Origin: Oxytricha trifallax
Taxonomy: Eukaryota; Ciliophora; Spirotrichea; Sporadotrichida; Oxytrichidae
Assembly: GCA_000711775.1 (NCBI GenBank)
Contig: ARYC01002108.1
Location: 43,643-107,642 of the forward strand
DNA: 64,000 nt
Direction of reading: 5' to 3'
Shown here piece by piece: positions 1-12,300 of the stretch. A model generated the notes under the pieces. It saw only the letters and a list, made by a program, of their open reading frames with translations, searched no databases and was not told the origin of the DNA. The number at the start of each line of letters is the position of its first letter. The stretch's first letter is position 1. The translations under genes and the position numbers were made by a program.

Positions 1-240
1 ATTTTTTATCAAAATAGTTCCATTAAATTAGTACTAAATTTGTTTAAAGTTAATTAGTACCGGTACTAAATACGTTTAAGTTTAACTGGTACCAATTTAA
101 TAGTACAAAACTTAATTAATACCTAGTTTTAATCCAGTGAGGTTTTAATGGAAAAGTTCCAATCTGGTTCAAAACTTAATTGGTACCAGTACCAACCTGA
201 ACTTTTTATCTGAGTTGGTACCAGAATCAATATTATTTAG
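1..240. repeat. Cluster of GGTACC/GTACC motifs in short inverted repeats
   Basis: The first 240 bases hold repeated GTACC/GGTACC and AGTAC motifs in both orientations, including a perfect palindrome ATTTAGTACCGGTACTAAAT near 53. They lie upstream of the zinc-finger/kinase ORF and presumably belong to the transposon. Function unknown. Confidence 0.45.
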
Positions 241-400
241 AGTAAAATTACAAAAATTATAGTTATAAACTGAGTATAAATATGAAGTATTAGAGCTGGG
301 ATCAAACCATCATTAATGCTGTAACAACTCCTATATAGTCCAGCTTTTGCTATAGAGGTTTTAAGAGCTTTATAATAGAAATTTAAATTTGAATTTAAAC

Positions 401-1805
401 ATGGCGGTCAACTTAAATCGTAGAGCGGCACTTTTAGGAGCAGGTCAATCAATGCTTAGCTTTGGTTCAACCAAGAAACAAGAAGTTATATATATATTGA
501 GAGGGAGGCAGAGCAAAGAGCTCTTGAATTTGAAGCACAGATTTTTATTATGTAGGTTTAAAACATGAAACAGAAAGCTTAGATAGAAGTTTAAACATTA
601 ATAAAAGATGTTGAGGAAGAAAAGGAACAGCTTCAGATTTAAAAGATTAAAACTTTTGAATGCTAAGACTGCTAAAATTTTTTCTCTACTGATTCCAGTT
701 TGAAGAGACATATGAAAAAGGTTCACTCTGGGAAAGCTAAGGTGTATTTTAAGCATGATAAGGTCGATGACAGGACTAGTGCACGACTTGTGAGAGTCTT
801 AATCACTCAGAGTTCTTGATTTAAGATAAAGAGACTTAGAAATTAGTGCCCGCTAAAAGAAAATCTAATAATCTCGAGACTTTAAAAGAACAAGAGAAGC
901 TCATGAGGCAGAAGCGAATAGAATTAATGAATGAACCTGCTGGTAATGTCTTTTTAGCATGCTTTTAAGAAAGAGCCATGTATATTCCTGCACTAAATGC
1001 AGTAGACCTTAGCAGTTGTATTGAAAACTACTTACATATAAACTTATCTGCTAAAGCAAAACTCATAGTGGTTGATGACTATGCCTACATGGAATATCCT
1101 TTCCACTATCTCCTTAAAAACGAGCAGTATTAAAATGAGTTTGCTAACGAATATATTGCACTTAGAGAGGCTTAGAAAAAAGACTGCAAGAACTTGCTCA
1201 AACTAGATGTTGTTATTTTAGATTTTGGTTTCATCGCACTAAGGCTAAGAAAGTTTGAAATGACTCTTCGAGATTATCTATATTGAAACAGATACCCAGA
1301 TGACTTGAATAATATTCTATATAATTTGATAAAGGATATAGGAACTTCACGAGCTTGGATATGTTCATAGAGATTTGAAGCCTGAAAATGTTATGCTAAA
1401 CCTTTGCCCTTTAGAAGTAGTCGTAATTGATTTTAATAAAGCTTTAAGATAAGAGATTGTAAGGAACCTTAGCAAAGGTTCTTGGTACTCCAGTTTACTT
1501 CCCAATCAAAGAAAAATGGCTCTATTTAGTGGGATACTTGGGCGGTAGCTGCAATAATATGAAAAAGTGATATGGAAAGTATGTCTTACTTTGGTACAAA
1601 ATATGAAAAAAAATCTATAAATCTAGCCGAGAAGTGCATAAAGCAAGATGATGTATGCTAAGAAATAAAAAAGATTGTATAGAAGATAATAGTAAGAGTC
1701 CCAGCATATCCAAGACAATCCTTAGACGAAATGCTTGAACCACTAAAGAAAGCTAGGTTTTTTTATAAGAAATACAACAAAGACAAGCAGATAAAATTTG
1801 TTTGA
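401..1805 (+). pseudogene. C2H2 zinc finger plus protein kinase ORF (TBE 57-kDa-like), decayed
   Basis: Read with TAA/TAG as Gln, the ORF starts at ATG 401 and ends at TGA 1803-1805. A charged, probably coiled-coil stretch is followed by a C2H2 finger (C-x2-C-x12-H-x4-H, codons 661-726), a long linker, and a kinase-like domain. The kinase part has HRDLKPEN at 1366-1389, then DFN in place of DFG near 1430, and WDTWAVAA near 1540. Breaks seen: frame changes near 495, 830, 1335, 1460 and 1520, and in-frame TGA near 1280 and 1560. DFN and the breaks argue against an active kinase. Domain order matches what is known of the TBE 57-kDa protein; its role in transposition is not established by this sequence. 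Confidence 0.65.
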
Positions 1806-1943
1806 TTAAATTAAACTAATATTCATTAAGTACATATTAATCACTCACAAAACCTGCGTTTTCTCTACTAACCCTAATAAAACCCCAACTTTACCCTACT
1901 AATCAAAGCACTTATAAACCTCACTAAGGGGTTTGGGCTTTTG

Positions 1944-3482
1944 AATGTTTTTAGTGTACCTATTGGCTAAAGCTGTAAAGGTATGGAGGTTAAAGGAGTG
2001 GATTATAGTAACCTAATCTTTTTGGGTTGTAGATTCCACGTCTGATTCCTCCAAGAAATCCAGGAGAAAGTCAGAACAAGTGAGACTTCTAGAGAGCTAC
2101 ATGAAAATTTGGGAATCTTTTTCAAATGATAGGATTTCAACAACACCTCTAGAGATTATCTACTTAAAATTTTTAAATTATCCAAAATAAAATAGCAAAT
2201 TGTTTATAATAAAAGAAATTATATTTATTTGCTTTAAGGGATGATGTATTACCTAATTAAAAGCAATATTCTTTTTTTAGAATAAATTTTGCAAGCATAA
2301 TTTAGGAAAAAAGTTTAATTTTTTTAATTGATCATCTCTTTGTTCAATAAAAGTCATTGGCAAAAGTCCCATCCTTACTCATTGAACACCTTTCTGTAAT
2401 TTCACTTTTGAAATATAATCTAATCGTAGATCCAAGTAGGGTTCAGGTTTTACTGGCACCAGAGATGCTAGCTCCATCCCAGCTAAGATTTAAATTCAAG
2501 CTGTAGTTAACAAATTAGCTATTTTAAAATTCACCATCGAAAGATGAGTAGAACGAGTAGTATTTATCAGACTTTAATTTCAATTAAATTTTTATCTTGA
2601 TACTATAATTTATAAATAGATTAAAAGGCTAAAAATGTCAAAGCCTAGTTATTGTGATTAAAAAAGAGGACTTAAATTTTGAGTAAAAGTTGAATTTATT
2701 TTAAGTATAGCTCCTTATATGGATCATTTAGTATTTTAACTTGGCTTCTTGGATTGCTAAGTCTTGCCATGAGAATACCGCATCTTCCCTTAACCACCTT
2801 TAGGAAATGCCATCTTCTTCCAATAATCTTCTCTCCCCTTGGTGGAGTCTCAGTGATGATTCTTAGATGAGAGGCCTCTCTCCTAGGGCTAAGGCAAACT
2901 CATTTGGATATCAACCACCAAAAAATATTAGCATCTCCAACAATATTATGTGCTGAAAATTTAATCAAATTCACTAAAAAAACTACCATTATTTTCTGAT
3001 ATAAAAAGTATTTTAGAAAGAACAATAGTAACATCTTATAGAACAATTCTAAAAATGGGGTGGGGGCCCAAAACTCCCGCACATAAGTGAAAGTATCTGG
3101 TAAAGCTACTCCACCCACCAAACTTTACTCTCTCTACTAAAAGCTGATCAACCTAGAGGATGAGGCTAGCGACATCGAAGAGAATTGGGAAGAGGAAACA
3201 ACTGACACTGAGATTATGAAAAACATAAACAGCTTACTCGACTATGGTAACCTATCATCTCTATGTATAATTATTGTAGAAAGCTCTCTTTAAATAGCCG
3301 TCATTTATGAATAGGGGAATTGGATTGGCGAAAATATATAGCTTTAATTTTTAGCATCTCCATAGATATAATAAGTTAATTAAATAGACCTTTTTGAATA
3401 CAAAGAGGAGGGCATTTATGAAAAATAACAGAGAAAATTTAAGAAATTAATAATAATAATGAATTAGAATTGAAACAATATA
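1944..3482. other. Mostly non-coding; one short coding-like stretch on the minus strand
   Basis: AT-rich DNA between the TBE-like relic and the next gene. On the minus strand about 2921 down to 2700 there is a TGA-free, protein-like frame of about 70 codons (it contains EEDGISQRWLREDAVFSWQD) with no recognised similarity. It could be a macronuclear-destined segment of a larger gene or transposon debris. The rest shows no support for genes. Confidence 0.3.
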
Positions 3483-6066
3483 ATGGCAGACATGAGGCAG
3501 CTGGTTGTTCAACAAAATTTGTAAGTTACAAAAAACATATTTAAATTTTTTATATTTTAGCAATACTAGTCAACAAGAGACACTGGAGCATTAGACAGAG
3601 ACTTCAGAAGACACTTATTACGATTGAGGACGATTTGGATATTTTGGATAGAATGTTCAAAATATGAAGGATACTGGAAGAACAATAAAGCTGTGCTTAG
3701 ATATGGCTTTTGATGAATACCCTCCAAATACTTGTTTAATTAATCCATTTTCATTTTAAAATAATTATTTCCACTTATTTTTCATAATTAATGTCTAAAC
3801 ACACTGCAGCTTTTGCCAACAGCAACTTCGCAAAGGAGCTCGAAAAACTCAGACATTCAATTTATTCATTTAATATTATTAAATTAGAAAGTTAATTGTT
3901 TAGTCAGCTTAAGTTGACGCTTTCTAATAAATCTTTATACTACACTAAGACTTCTCAGGGTAGGAAAGGTCGGGTTCATCGCATAAGGGGTCAGTCGGCT
4001 TGATTCAACTGGTGAGTTTCTACGCTCCTTGAGCGGATTGCACAATAACAGTTTCCTTGCATGATGACTTACCTGGCGGGAGTTTGACTTCCAAGGTGTA
4101 AGGGAGCATATTGAAGGTGGTGCTCAGCCTTCAAGATGAGATGACAATAAAACCATACAAGCCAACAGTAAGTTATTTTCTTCTCCTAGGGTGGTACTAA
4201 GCTACAACGGCGAAAGGATAGGGATTACGTTCCCAATAGCAGTTGACCTAGCAGCGACTTTTATCATAAATTTTCAGAGGAGCTGAGCCCTCACCAGCTC
4301 TGTCATCACATCAATGTATCGTGGCTCTGTGAGGTAGACATCTTGTTTACGAGGGTAGGTGATACTGAAAAAATCAGTTATTCAGGAGTTTTTGGACTTC
4401 ATAATTCTAATCCAGGAATCAGAGTTTCCACGTCACGACTCATTCTGAAATACGCACGCATTAAATTGATGGTTTGATTAATTAATAGTGATATGATAAA
4501 TTTAATTTTAGTTATAACTCTTTCATCGTCATCATCAATTTATTCATTTGAAACATGATTTTTCTTAATAAATATATGTTTTTGATTGTCGCAGGCAGCT
4601 GCCATAATGATCAACTATAATAATTGGTATTATAAGCGTCTTTTTAAATTCTTTGCCTCGCTTGGTTTAGAGCTGAGTGAGTGTCAGAGTATATGCAGGA
4701 GTTTAAATAATTATATTAATGAAAAATTCAAAATTTTGTCTACAAATTAATATTTTGATGAGTGTGACGGATGAATACAAACAAATCATCTCGATGCTTG
4801 CGTGTATTAATGTAGCAATAATAGTGTATATAAAATCCCAATAGTAATTTTACAGAAAAAGAGAGAAATTCAAATTGCATCAGAAGAGTTTAACTTTGTG
4901 ATAATTATTAATATGATCGTAAAATTTTAGGTTTTTCTTGTTTTTTATTAGATTATACAAATTTAGGGTTTAAAGTGAAATGAAGTTCGAAGCAAGTTTA
5001 CCCAGTTTCATCATAGAAGTAAAAAGAGTGTTGGTAATAAAAAATATTTTTTGAAATGCCTTGAATTTTTATTCAATTATTTACAATTAAAATCAAATAG
5101 ACTCATAAGCAATTTTTTTAATTTTTATTTAAAAATAATTTAGAATTGAAGGAAATTCCAGAAAAAATTCAATTTTTGTCAGGGGTTTTCTATTTTTGCC
5201 ATCGATTGGACAAACAAGGATTCATTAAGATATAAAATCTTTAAAGTCAGGAATCTAAAGTACGAAAGCCAGCACCCAGATTCTACAGTTACACTAAATG
5301 AATCTAATCTATAAATCTTAACTCGCTTGTTTATATTTACTCTTAGAGAGTGGTATAGCTCAATTCTAAATTAAATGAAGTTTTTAATATATGTTAATGA
5401 ATTATAACCCTAAATTCATTAAAAATAAATAGTTTACCGAGTAAGGTTGAGAAGCATGAAACTTATTTTATAGCGATTCCCTGATTGTGGAAGAGATTTC
5501 ATAGATCAGATTCACGGATACTTTTGTTGTTATTGATAAATTAAATTATATTTCTATCAATGTTAGATAAACTTATCTAAAGTGTGCAAAAAAAATAATC
5601 ATTAATTATTTAGCCCATGAAATTTATCCCAGACAAAGTTTTAGAAATGCATAGAATATAATTATCGACCCAGTCAAGTAATGAACCAAAAATAAATTTT
5701 ATTTGAAAAATAAGTTGCTCAGAAACTAAGGATTTTACACAAATCTTTCTTCTCAGAATCATGATTCATGCCTGGTATAATTTTAACAATATTTTAAAAA
5801 AGAAATTATTTGTGCGGAATGTAATAAATTTCTCTTTAATTTATACTTCGCTTCCATAAATGTGTTAAAATGGGGCATCTCATACAGAGATTGTCATCGC
5901 TAGACCAATGAATTTAACTTTTTTATTGTAAATAAAGAGTTATTTTGTAAAGTCGATATTATATCTCAATCTTTTAATGAATCAAGAAGTCGCAGAGCTC
6001 AATAACACTCGATTAGAATCACTATACTACATCTATCACAGAAAATTATGACAGAAACTCAAGGTA
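3483..6066 (+). CDS. Unidentified large protein, interrupted by an intron and a SINE-like insertion
   Basis: ATG 3483 opens a frame that passes a 40-nt intron (3521-3560) and continues as protein-like sequence to the insertion at 3872. Beyond it, 4594-5540 is one frame with TAA/TAG as Gln and only two TGAs, and a further segment around 5810-6066 includes a CAEC pair and later cysteines suggestive of metal binding. Frame changes separate the blocks near 3780, 4560 and 5560; some are probably IESs. In-frame TGA occurs near 3627, 4790 and 4979. I do not recognise the protein. It may be one gene or two adjacent ones, and may be decayed. The last recognisable residues are followed by GTAAAT, so a further exon could lie downstream. 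Confidence 0.5.
3521..3560 (+). other. Spliceosomal intron, 40 nt
   Basis: Starts GTAAGT and ends ATTTTAG. Removing it joins two segments in one open frame (caa aat tt / c aat act). Size and AT content fit ciliate introns. Confidence 0.65.
3872..4534 (+). mobile_element. SINE-like retroposon, copy 1
   Basis: A 663-bp insert flanked by a perfect 15-bp direct repeat, TCAATTTATTCATTT (3857-3871 and 4535-4549), the mark of target-primed insertion. It ends in a short CATCATCA-type tail. It is clearly less AT-rich than its surroundings and shares its 3' two-thirds with the element at 25223-25758, including a block around GGATAGGGATTACG and the tail. No protein-coding capacity seen. A pol III promoter was looked for and not convincingly found. 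It interrupts the coding region of the gene starting at 3483. Confidence 0.75.
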
Positions 6067-7009
6067 AATAGTAAAAAGTTTGGATCAACTCAAATAAAGA
6101 GGAGTCAAGAACCAATTAATGCAAACCTACTATAATGTGACAAGAGCAACTCTCAGCTTCTTTAATTAAAGATATTTACTTTTTAATATTAAGCCAAATC
6201 TATTATGAATGAGGGAAATTGAATGTAACTTACCATATTTTATCATTCAATTTCCACTATTTATTATGGATTTGTGCATTAAAGATATTATATAATATAA
6301 TTAGTAAATATGCTAGGTACGTGCAATACTATATTGTATGTATCTGTTAGCATTTGTAATTTAATTAGGTTGTAAGATTACACATAAATCACTATATAAA
6401 TGTCAAAGATATCCATTCTATTTAGCTCTTTATTTGATTAATTAAGTTATATTTACTCATTATCAAATTAAATGAAAATAAATATTATGGAGAGAAAAAT
6501 TATTATTTTAAATTAAATTTTAAATAGCTCATGGAAGCAATATAATAGATTTGCTTTATAATATTTAATCAAATATCTATCTTTATTATTAGTTATTCGA
6601 CAATTACATTTCTAATAACACGATAAATGGATTTTTGACACTTAGTTAGAATAATCTTTCCCCTAACCTTTTTATGAAATTAGTAAAACTAAATCATTTG
6701 CAATATCAATAAAATTAATAAATAAGCTTATCATTATGGATTATCAAGTGTTTTATATAAATTCTCTGAACTTAGTTATTATATCTGAAGTCCTGGTACA
6801 AATATTTTATCTTTCTCTGTGGCTTGAAGAATTCAAATTACTGCACCAACCTCTTGCTGAAAATTTATCGCTCTCGCTCTTTCTTGATTGATTGGAAATT
6901 TTCCCTATAAATAAATTTAATATAAGTATATATTGAAATATTTAATGTAACAAATGCCACAGACTTATAAATACTATGAATTTAAAACTAGACTGTGGGA
7001 ATAATTCTT
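6067..7009. other. Intergenic region between convergent genes
   Basis: AT-rich, no confident gene. A short inverted repeat sits at about 6196-6286 (arms AAATTGAATG / CATTCAATTT with extended pairing). The stretch 6840-6900 is protein-like on the minus strand and may be the C-terminal end of the kinase gene. Confidence 0.4.
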
Positions 7010-8963
7010 ACTTTTTTTAGTTTTTAAGTGCACTAATTTAGTCAAACATATTTTATGAAGATTTTCCTCATCAATCACATCTTCTAAACTTTCTAGATCT
7101 TTCTCATGCTTCTATTAATGACTCATACTTTTCCTCTTTAAATTTTGAAGCATTTGCAATCTAATATAATTTTAACTCTTCTTATTCATCATAATCATCG
7201 TCATTTATTGCTATTTTTGTTAAATCTTCCTAGTCTTCTAGTATATTAAGATTTTTATCTCAATGTAAATCTGGATTCCAAGATGCAAAACATTATACTT
7301 AAATTTTATGAAAAAATTAGAATAAATAATATAAGTTGTTATTCTCTAAAAATGCCCATGATTCACCACTTTAATCCTAAAAGTTTTTCAGATTAATTTT
7401 TCCTTTTTAAGCATCAATATTTTAATCCATTGAATTCCTATTAGAAGTTAAGCTTTAGAATTAACTTTCGTGTTATGAAGTAGTATTCCCCTCTTCTTAT
7501 ATTGGCTTTTAAAATATATCAGTGATATTGGATATCATACTATTAATGAAATCAAAAGGATTGTATGAACTTTATTGCTAAATTTACTTCTTATCCTAAG
7601 TTGCTTTTTAATTTGATTTTTATAAGTCGCTTAATTTATTTTGCAGCTGTTTCTGATATACAAATCCATCAAATGGATTAAGATTAAGCTATTGATTTGT
7701 TTAAGCTTGAGTATTTTAATTTTAATAATCCTTTGACCAGTCTGTATCCCAGTTATTTTGAGTGTCTTGAGTACTAAATGTGTTTTTCGAGAGTTCTTAT
7801 TTTATATTATTTGGCCATTTAAATTGCATCTCACTAGAATCTTATTTTCAAGGTGGCGAGCTTTAATTCCTTGAGAGTCTTAAGCAGCTTTATTGTTTTA
7901 GGTACTTTTTTATTATTAATGATTTTAGATACTGAAATGCCTTTTCTTGGAAGTTTCTTCATTTGCAAGATGTCTTAACTTAACTTATTAAGCTTCTTCA
8001 TTCAAATCAATTGATTGTATCTTATCAAACTACTCTAATAATATTTCAAGATCCCATATACTGGGTCTCAAGCAGGATTAGGTTTGAGTAAAAGTCTGAT
8101 CAAATCTTTCATTTTCTCAGAAATATTTTCATACTTGGGTTCATCTGAGACTATTTTATAATGAGCATTTAAAATAGCAAGTTCTTAAGCATCTTAAAAG
8201 GGATGTCTAGCAAAACATATAGTATAAAAAATACAGCCTAACATCCAAATATTTACTTTTAGATCCACTTTGTGTTCTGCATAAGGGTCCATCATTTCAG
8301 GAGGTCTATAAGTAAGTGTAGTGAATTTCTCAAAGCTCTCCATTGCTTTTGATATCTCTTATTTTGTTGCTGTTTTTAAATCTAGAAAATCACTAGAAGC
8401 TGATCCAAAATCAAGCAGCATTGCATTGCCTTAAGAGTCAAACATTATATTTTTTTATTTTCAAATCTCGATGCGCGATACTCTTTAAATGCATATGGTT
8501 AACACCTTATAATACTTGTTTCATTATAGTTATAATTTCTTCTCAATATAATCGACTAAAGTCCCATTTTTGCATTGTACACTCAAAATTAACATATCCT
8601 TTGATCCATCAGAATTTTCTATAAATTACGAATCTATGTACTTGAAAATATTTGGGTAGCTTCCTAGTTTGCTCCATTATTTACTTCCATTTTTACCATC
8701 TTATCATAATCTTGTAATTTATAATGATGAATATTAAAGCCAATATAGGATGACAGAAAATTATATCATAATATACTTTTGAAAGAATATTAGTTTACAC
8801 ATGCTTACCAGTATTTTAATTCTTTTAAGCGCAAATTTTGATTGGGGTTGTTTAGTTCATGAACTTACTAAACATAGTCATATCCTCCCTCTGCTAACAT
8901 TAATTCATCAATTAAAGTGTAATTATTTAGTTAAAATTGTCTAGATTAATATCCAAATATCAT
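7010..8963 (-). CDS. NAK/AAK1-GAK-type serine/threonine protein kinase
   Basis: ATG at 8963 (complement). The N-lobe has a glycine-loop motif LAEGGYDYV and a lysine in RLKELK, within a context typical of AAK1/GAK/Ark1 kinases. After an interruption (about 8670-8830; possible intron starting GTAAGC) the frame resumes with KNGTLVDYIEKKL, then HRDLKIKN (HRDLK codons 8459-8473), LLDFGSAS near 8400, TYRPPEMMDPYAEHKVD and WMLGCIFY, all hallmarks of the family. A 1-nt frameshift lies near 8070 (NPA/RPSIW). Downstream to about 7010 is Gln/Lys/Asp-rich sequence with TAR as Gln, without a recognised domain; it may extend to 6840. Members of this family in other eukaryotes act in clathrin-coat and actin regulation; the role here is inferred. 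Breaks could be decay or sequencing error. Confidence 0.65.
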
Positions 8964-9344
8964 AGAGGACACCTGTAAATAGATTTTAGAGCATTTTTAT
9001 AAATTATTAATAAATTAAATCTTGAATTTATTATACCTAAGGTAGGAAAAATTAAAAATATACAGAGATAAATAAGCTTTAAAAAAATTAATTTAGGCTT
9101 TTTCCTCTTATAAATTAAGGATATATTTATAATCCCCTCGGTTGTATTCCTAATAATACGTTTTAATATAAAGAAAGATTATAGAAATTGCATAATTAAA
9201 ATTAGCATGATTTAATTTATCAGTATTTTATAAGATATTCAATGCAATTTGATTCTCATAATCGTGTACTCGTTGGATAATTATTAATGCTTTTTTACTA
9301 TGCAATTACATTGCTAACACTGATAATTTTCTAGTTTGAGAGTG

Positions 9345-12300
9345 CAGAGACCTCTAAAGTTGGGATCTTAATTTTCTTTTCTTACTTTTCTCTTTACTTT
9401 GTTTCTTAAAGAATTTAATCTTCCTACAATAGCTATAAGTCCTGTAATTCCAAATGGTGTTATTTCTAAGATTCTTGCTTCTTGAATTTCTTTGGCGAGT
9501 GGCCTTATAAGTTGTCTGAATTTTTATGAGATATGTGCCTTTGATGGGAACTGCCTCTTTTTTACCTTGGATAGAAGGGAATTTATTGGGGATTTCTTTA
9601 GTGATTTTGCATTTTATACGAGTACTGTTTTCTTCTCCTGATAAATTTTGAGAAGATTTCTCTGCTATCACGTCTATTGAATTAAATTAAGTAAATAAAA
9701 GCATTTTACCTGAGTAGCAAGATTCATCTAATTCAGTGACGTAATAATATTCCTCAACTTCAGCTTAGTTCTCATATTCCTCTGAACTTTCTCTTTTTAG
9801 ATTATATTCAACTTCATCGCTACTTTTTGGATTGTTCGTTTCTATTAATTAAAAAAAAAATACAATTAGCTAAAGCGAATTAAGTGGAATAAGAACGAGT
9901 ATACAAAATTAATCAAAAATTAATCGTATTACTATAGTTCTATCGTGCTTGTAGAAGTCTAAATTAGCTCATTTTTAAGTCGATTTCCTTGTTCGAAATC
10001 ATAATCTTTAGTCAAACAATACTTGATATCGGTGCTCATTAAGTCCATCAGCATCATCGCGTCAAAATTTTATCTTTTTCAGGACTTGACACCGAAAGCT
10101 CAGCCACATCTATAATTAAGACACCTGTTTTGGTGATCAGCTGGAGAGGTCATCCTCCATTTTTATTAGACGGAATTTTAATAAAACTGTGATTATTAAG
10201 AAATTAAATCAGGCATAGTCTTAATTATTTAATATCAGTTTAAAATTAATTAAGACATCTCTGTTAATAATTCTCTATAAATTAAACTTATTAGTTAAAA
10301 GTTTGATCATTAATCATTAAAACTAAAAATGTTTTAATTTGCCTGATTTAATTTCTTAATAATCACAGTTTTATTAAAATTCCGACTAATAAAAGGAGGA
10401 TAACCTCCCCAGCTGATCCCCAAAACAGGTGTCTTAATTAGAGATGTGGCTGAGCTTTCAGTGTCAAGTCCTGAAGACGATAAAATTTTGACGCGATGAT
10501 GCTGATGGACTTAATGAGCACCGATCTCAAGGATTGGTTGACTAAGGATGATGATTTCGAACAAGGAAATCGACATAAAAATGAGATAATTTAGACTTTT
10601 ACAAGCACGATAGAACTATAGTAATACCATTAATTTTTGATTAATTCTGTATACTCGTTCTTATTCCTCTTAATTCGCTATATAGCTTACTAAATATTTT
10701 TACCCAGGCTTTGAATGACATATTCTTGTACATTACACTTAAGAATGGGTTCACTATAACTGCCTTTATCCTATCATTCTTTCTTGGCTTCATTAAATGT
10801 AACAAAATCCTTTAACAAATTCAATTTATATTGTTTTATGATTTAACTAATACTCATTTTAAGGGTTTATTGCATATTATCAATTAGATTTACTTATAGA
10901 TTTGATTTAAGTATCATAACTGATATTTGGATTTTATGATATCTTTACTAATTATTAAATTATTAAAATGTAAATAATTAAGAGCATTATATGGCATAAG
11001 TTTTTTTTATAAAAAAATATTGAACTTATTAATAATTTAAAAAGAATATTTGTTTTCGTTCTCTAGAAACCAATAGTACAAGGTACTTAAAATATTATTG
11101 GTGGGGTTTTGGGGTTTTGTTTGCTGTTTATTTTTAAGTTTCTGTAATTTATCCAGTGTCCTTAATTCGAACTCAAGTAGCATTCTTTTTTAGTTCTTTC
11201 TTTACCGTATATAAGTTTCATTGCTTTAAACAGCAATTCGTTAAAGTAAATGAAATCCTCTTCATCGCTAAATTAAGAATTAAAAACAATTTATTTATCA
11301 TACCTTTCAAGGTTCATTTTAACTATAATATCATGACTGATTTCTCAAAATCGTCTTTCATTTAAAAATAAATAATTAAATCTTATTCATTCCCAGATTC
11401 ACATCTAGGTCTTTAAAATAAGTAAGCTAGTCCAATGCTCGTATCTTAATACCTTCAAATTCTTTCGAAAACTTGTTTCACGAAACTTTAAACTTGTCCA
11501 AGTCCTCTTTAAATTACTGTAATATATTCTCTTAAGGCAAGTAATAAAACTCAAATTGCTGTTAGATAATGAGCACGAATTGATTTAACATCACTACAAA
11601 TGCAACAAAATATACGGGAGAGTATGAGATTCCACAAGTTTTTCCAGGAATACAATCGGCATCAGTGTTCATAGTGTCATACATATTTGTTGGCCAATCT
11701 TCTCCTGTTGAGATTCTTAACAGAATTATAAGAGCTTGTGAGAAATTTGTAAATTTCATGTATATTGGATCGATAATTACTCCTTGAATAATATTTTTAT
11801 ACATAAATACGCCTAATACAGCAAATATGAAGTAAACCAGTAGTAGTAAAGCAAAAACATTGAAAATTAAAGGCATAGAGAATGTGATAGTTTGAATCAA
11901 AGCTTAAAGTCCCTTGTACTTATTTAAAAGTTTGAACAATCAACTTACTCGAAGAACTCTTAATATTCTTAATATTTATGGTGCCACTCTTAATGGTTTC
12001 AAAGCTGCAGTAGATAACTTATTCAAGACAATATCTAAGAAAGAGGCAAATACTACAAATAATTCAAATTTGTGCCAGCCTGGCAAGAAATATGCAGTTC
12101 CATTGGCTATAAACTTCAGTATGGCTTCAAGAGCAAAGATATAATTAAGCATCAAAATCATAGCAAATATTTAAAAGTTATACCAGTAAAGATATAATTA
12201 GCTACTTCTAACGCATTCTTGTAGGTTACTGTTTAGCCTTCAAAGCTCATAGCTATCTATAACATATTCAGTATGATACAGATCATGATAAAAAAATCAA

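Larger units (their letters stand above)
1..1943 (+). mobile_element. TBE-like transposon relic, right end
   Basis: Right-hand part of a decayed telomere-bearing element; the left part is outside the window. The main evidence is the zinc-finger plus kinase ORF at 401-1805, a combination known from the 57-kDa ORF of Oxytricha TBE elements. The right terminus is inferred near 1943, where GGGGTTTGGGCTTTTG (1928-1943) reads as a decayed G4T4G4T4G telomeric end, with further C4A4-like remnants at 1870-1897. No transposase ORF is visible here. The identity rests on domain content and the degenerate terminus, not on an alignment. Confidence 0.6.

Noticed and set aside
2900-3121. Minus-strand frame of 73 codons starting MVGGVALP
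   Set aside because: No domain, no neighbour in the same frame, AT-rich hydrophobic composition; not distinguishable from chance.
3872-4534. 5S rRNA, tRNA or other structural RNA gene in the GC-richer repeat
   Set aside because: No cloverleaf, conserved box B or 5S-like fold could be recognised; the flanking target duplications explain it as a retroposon.
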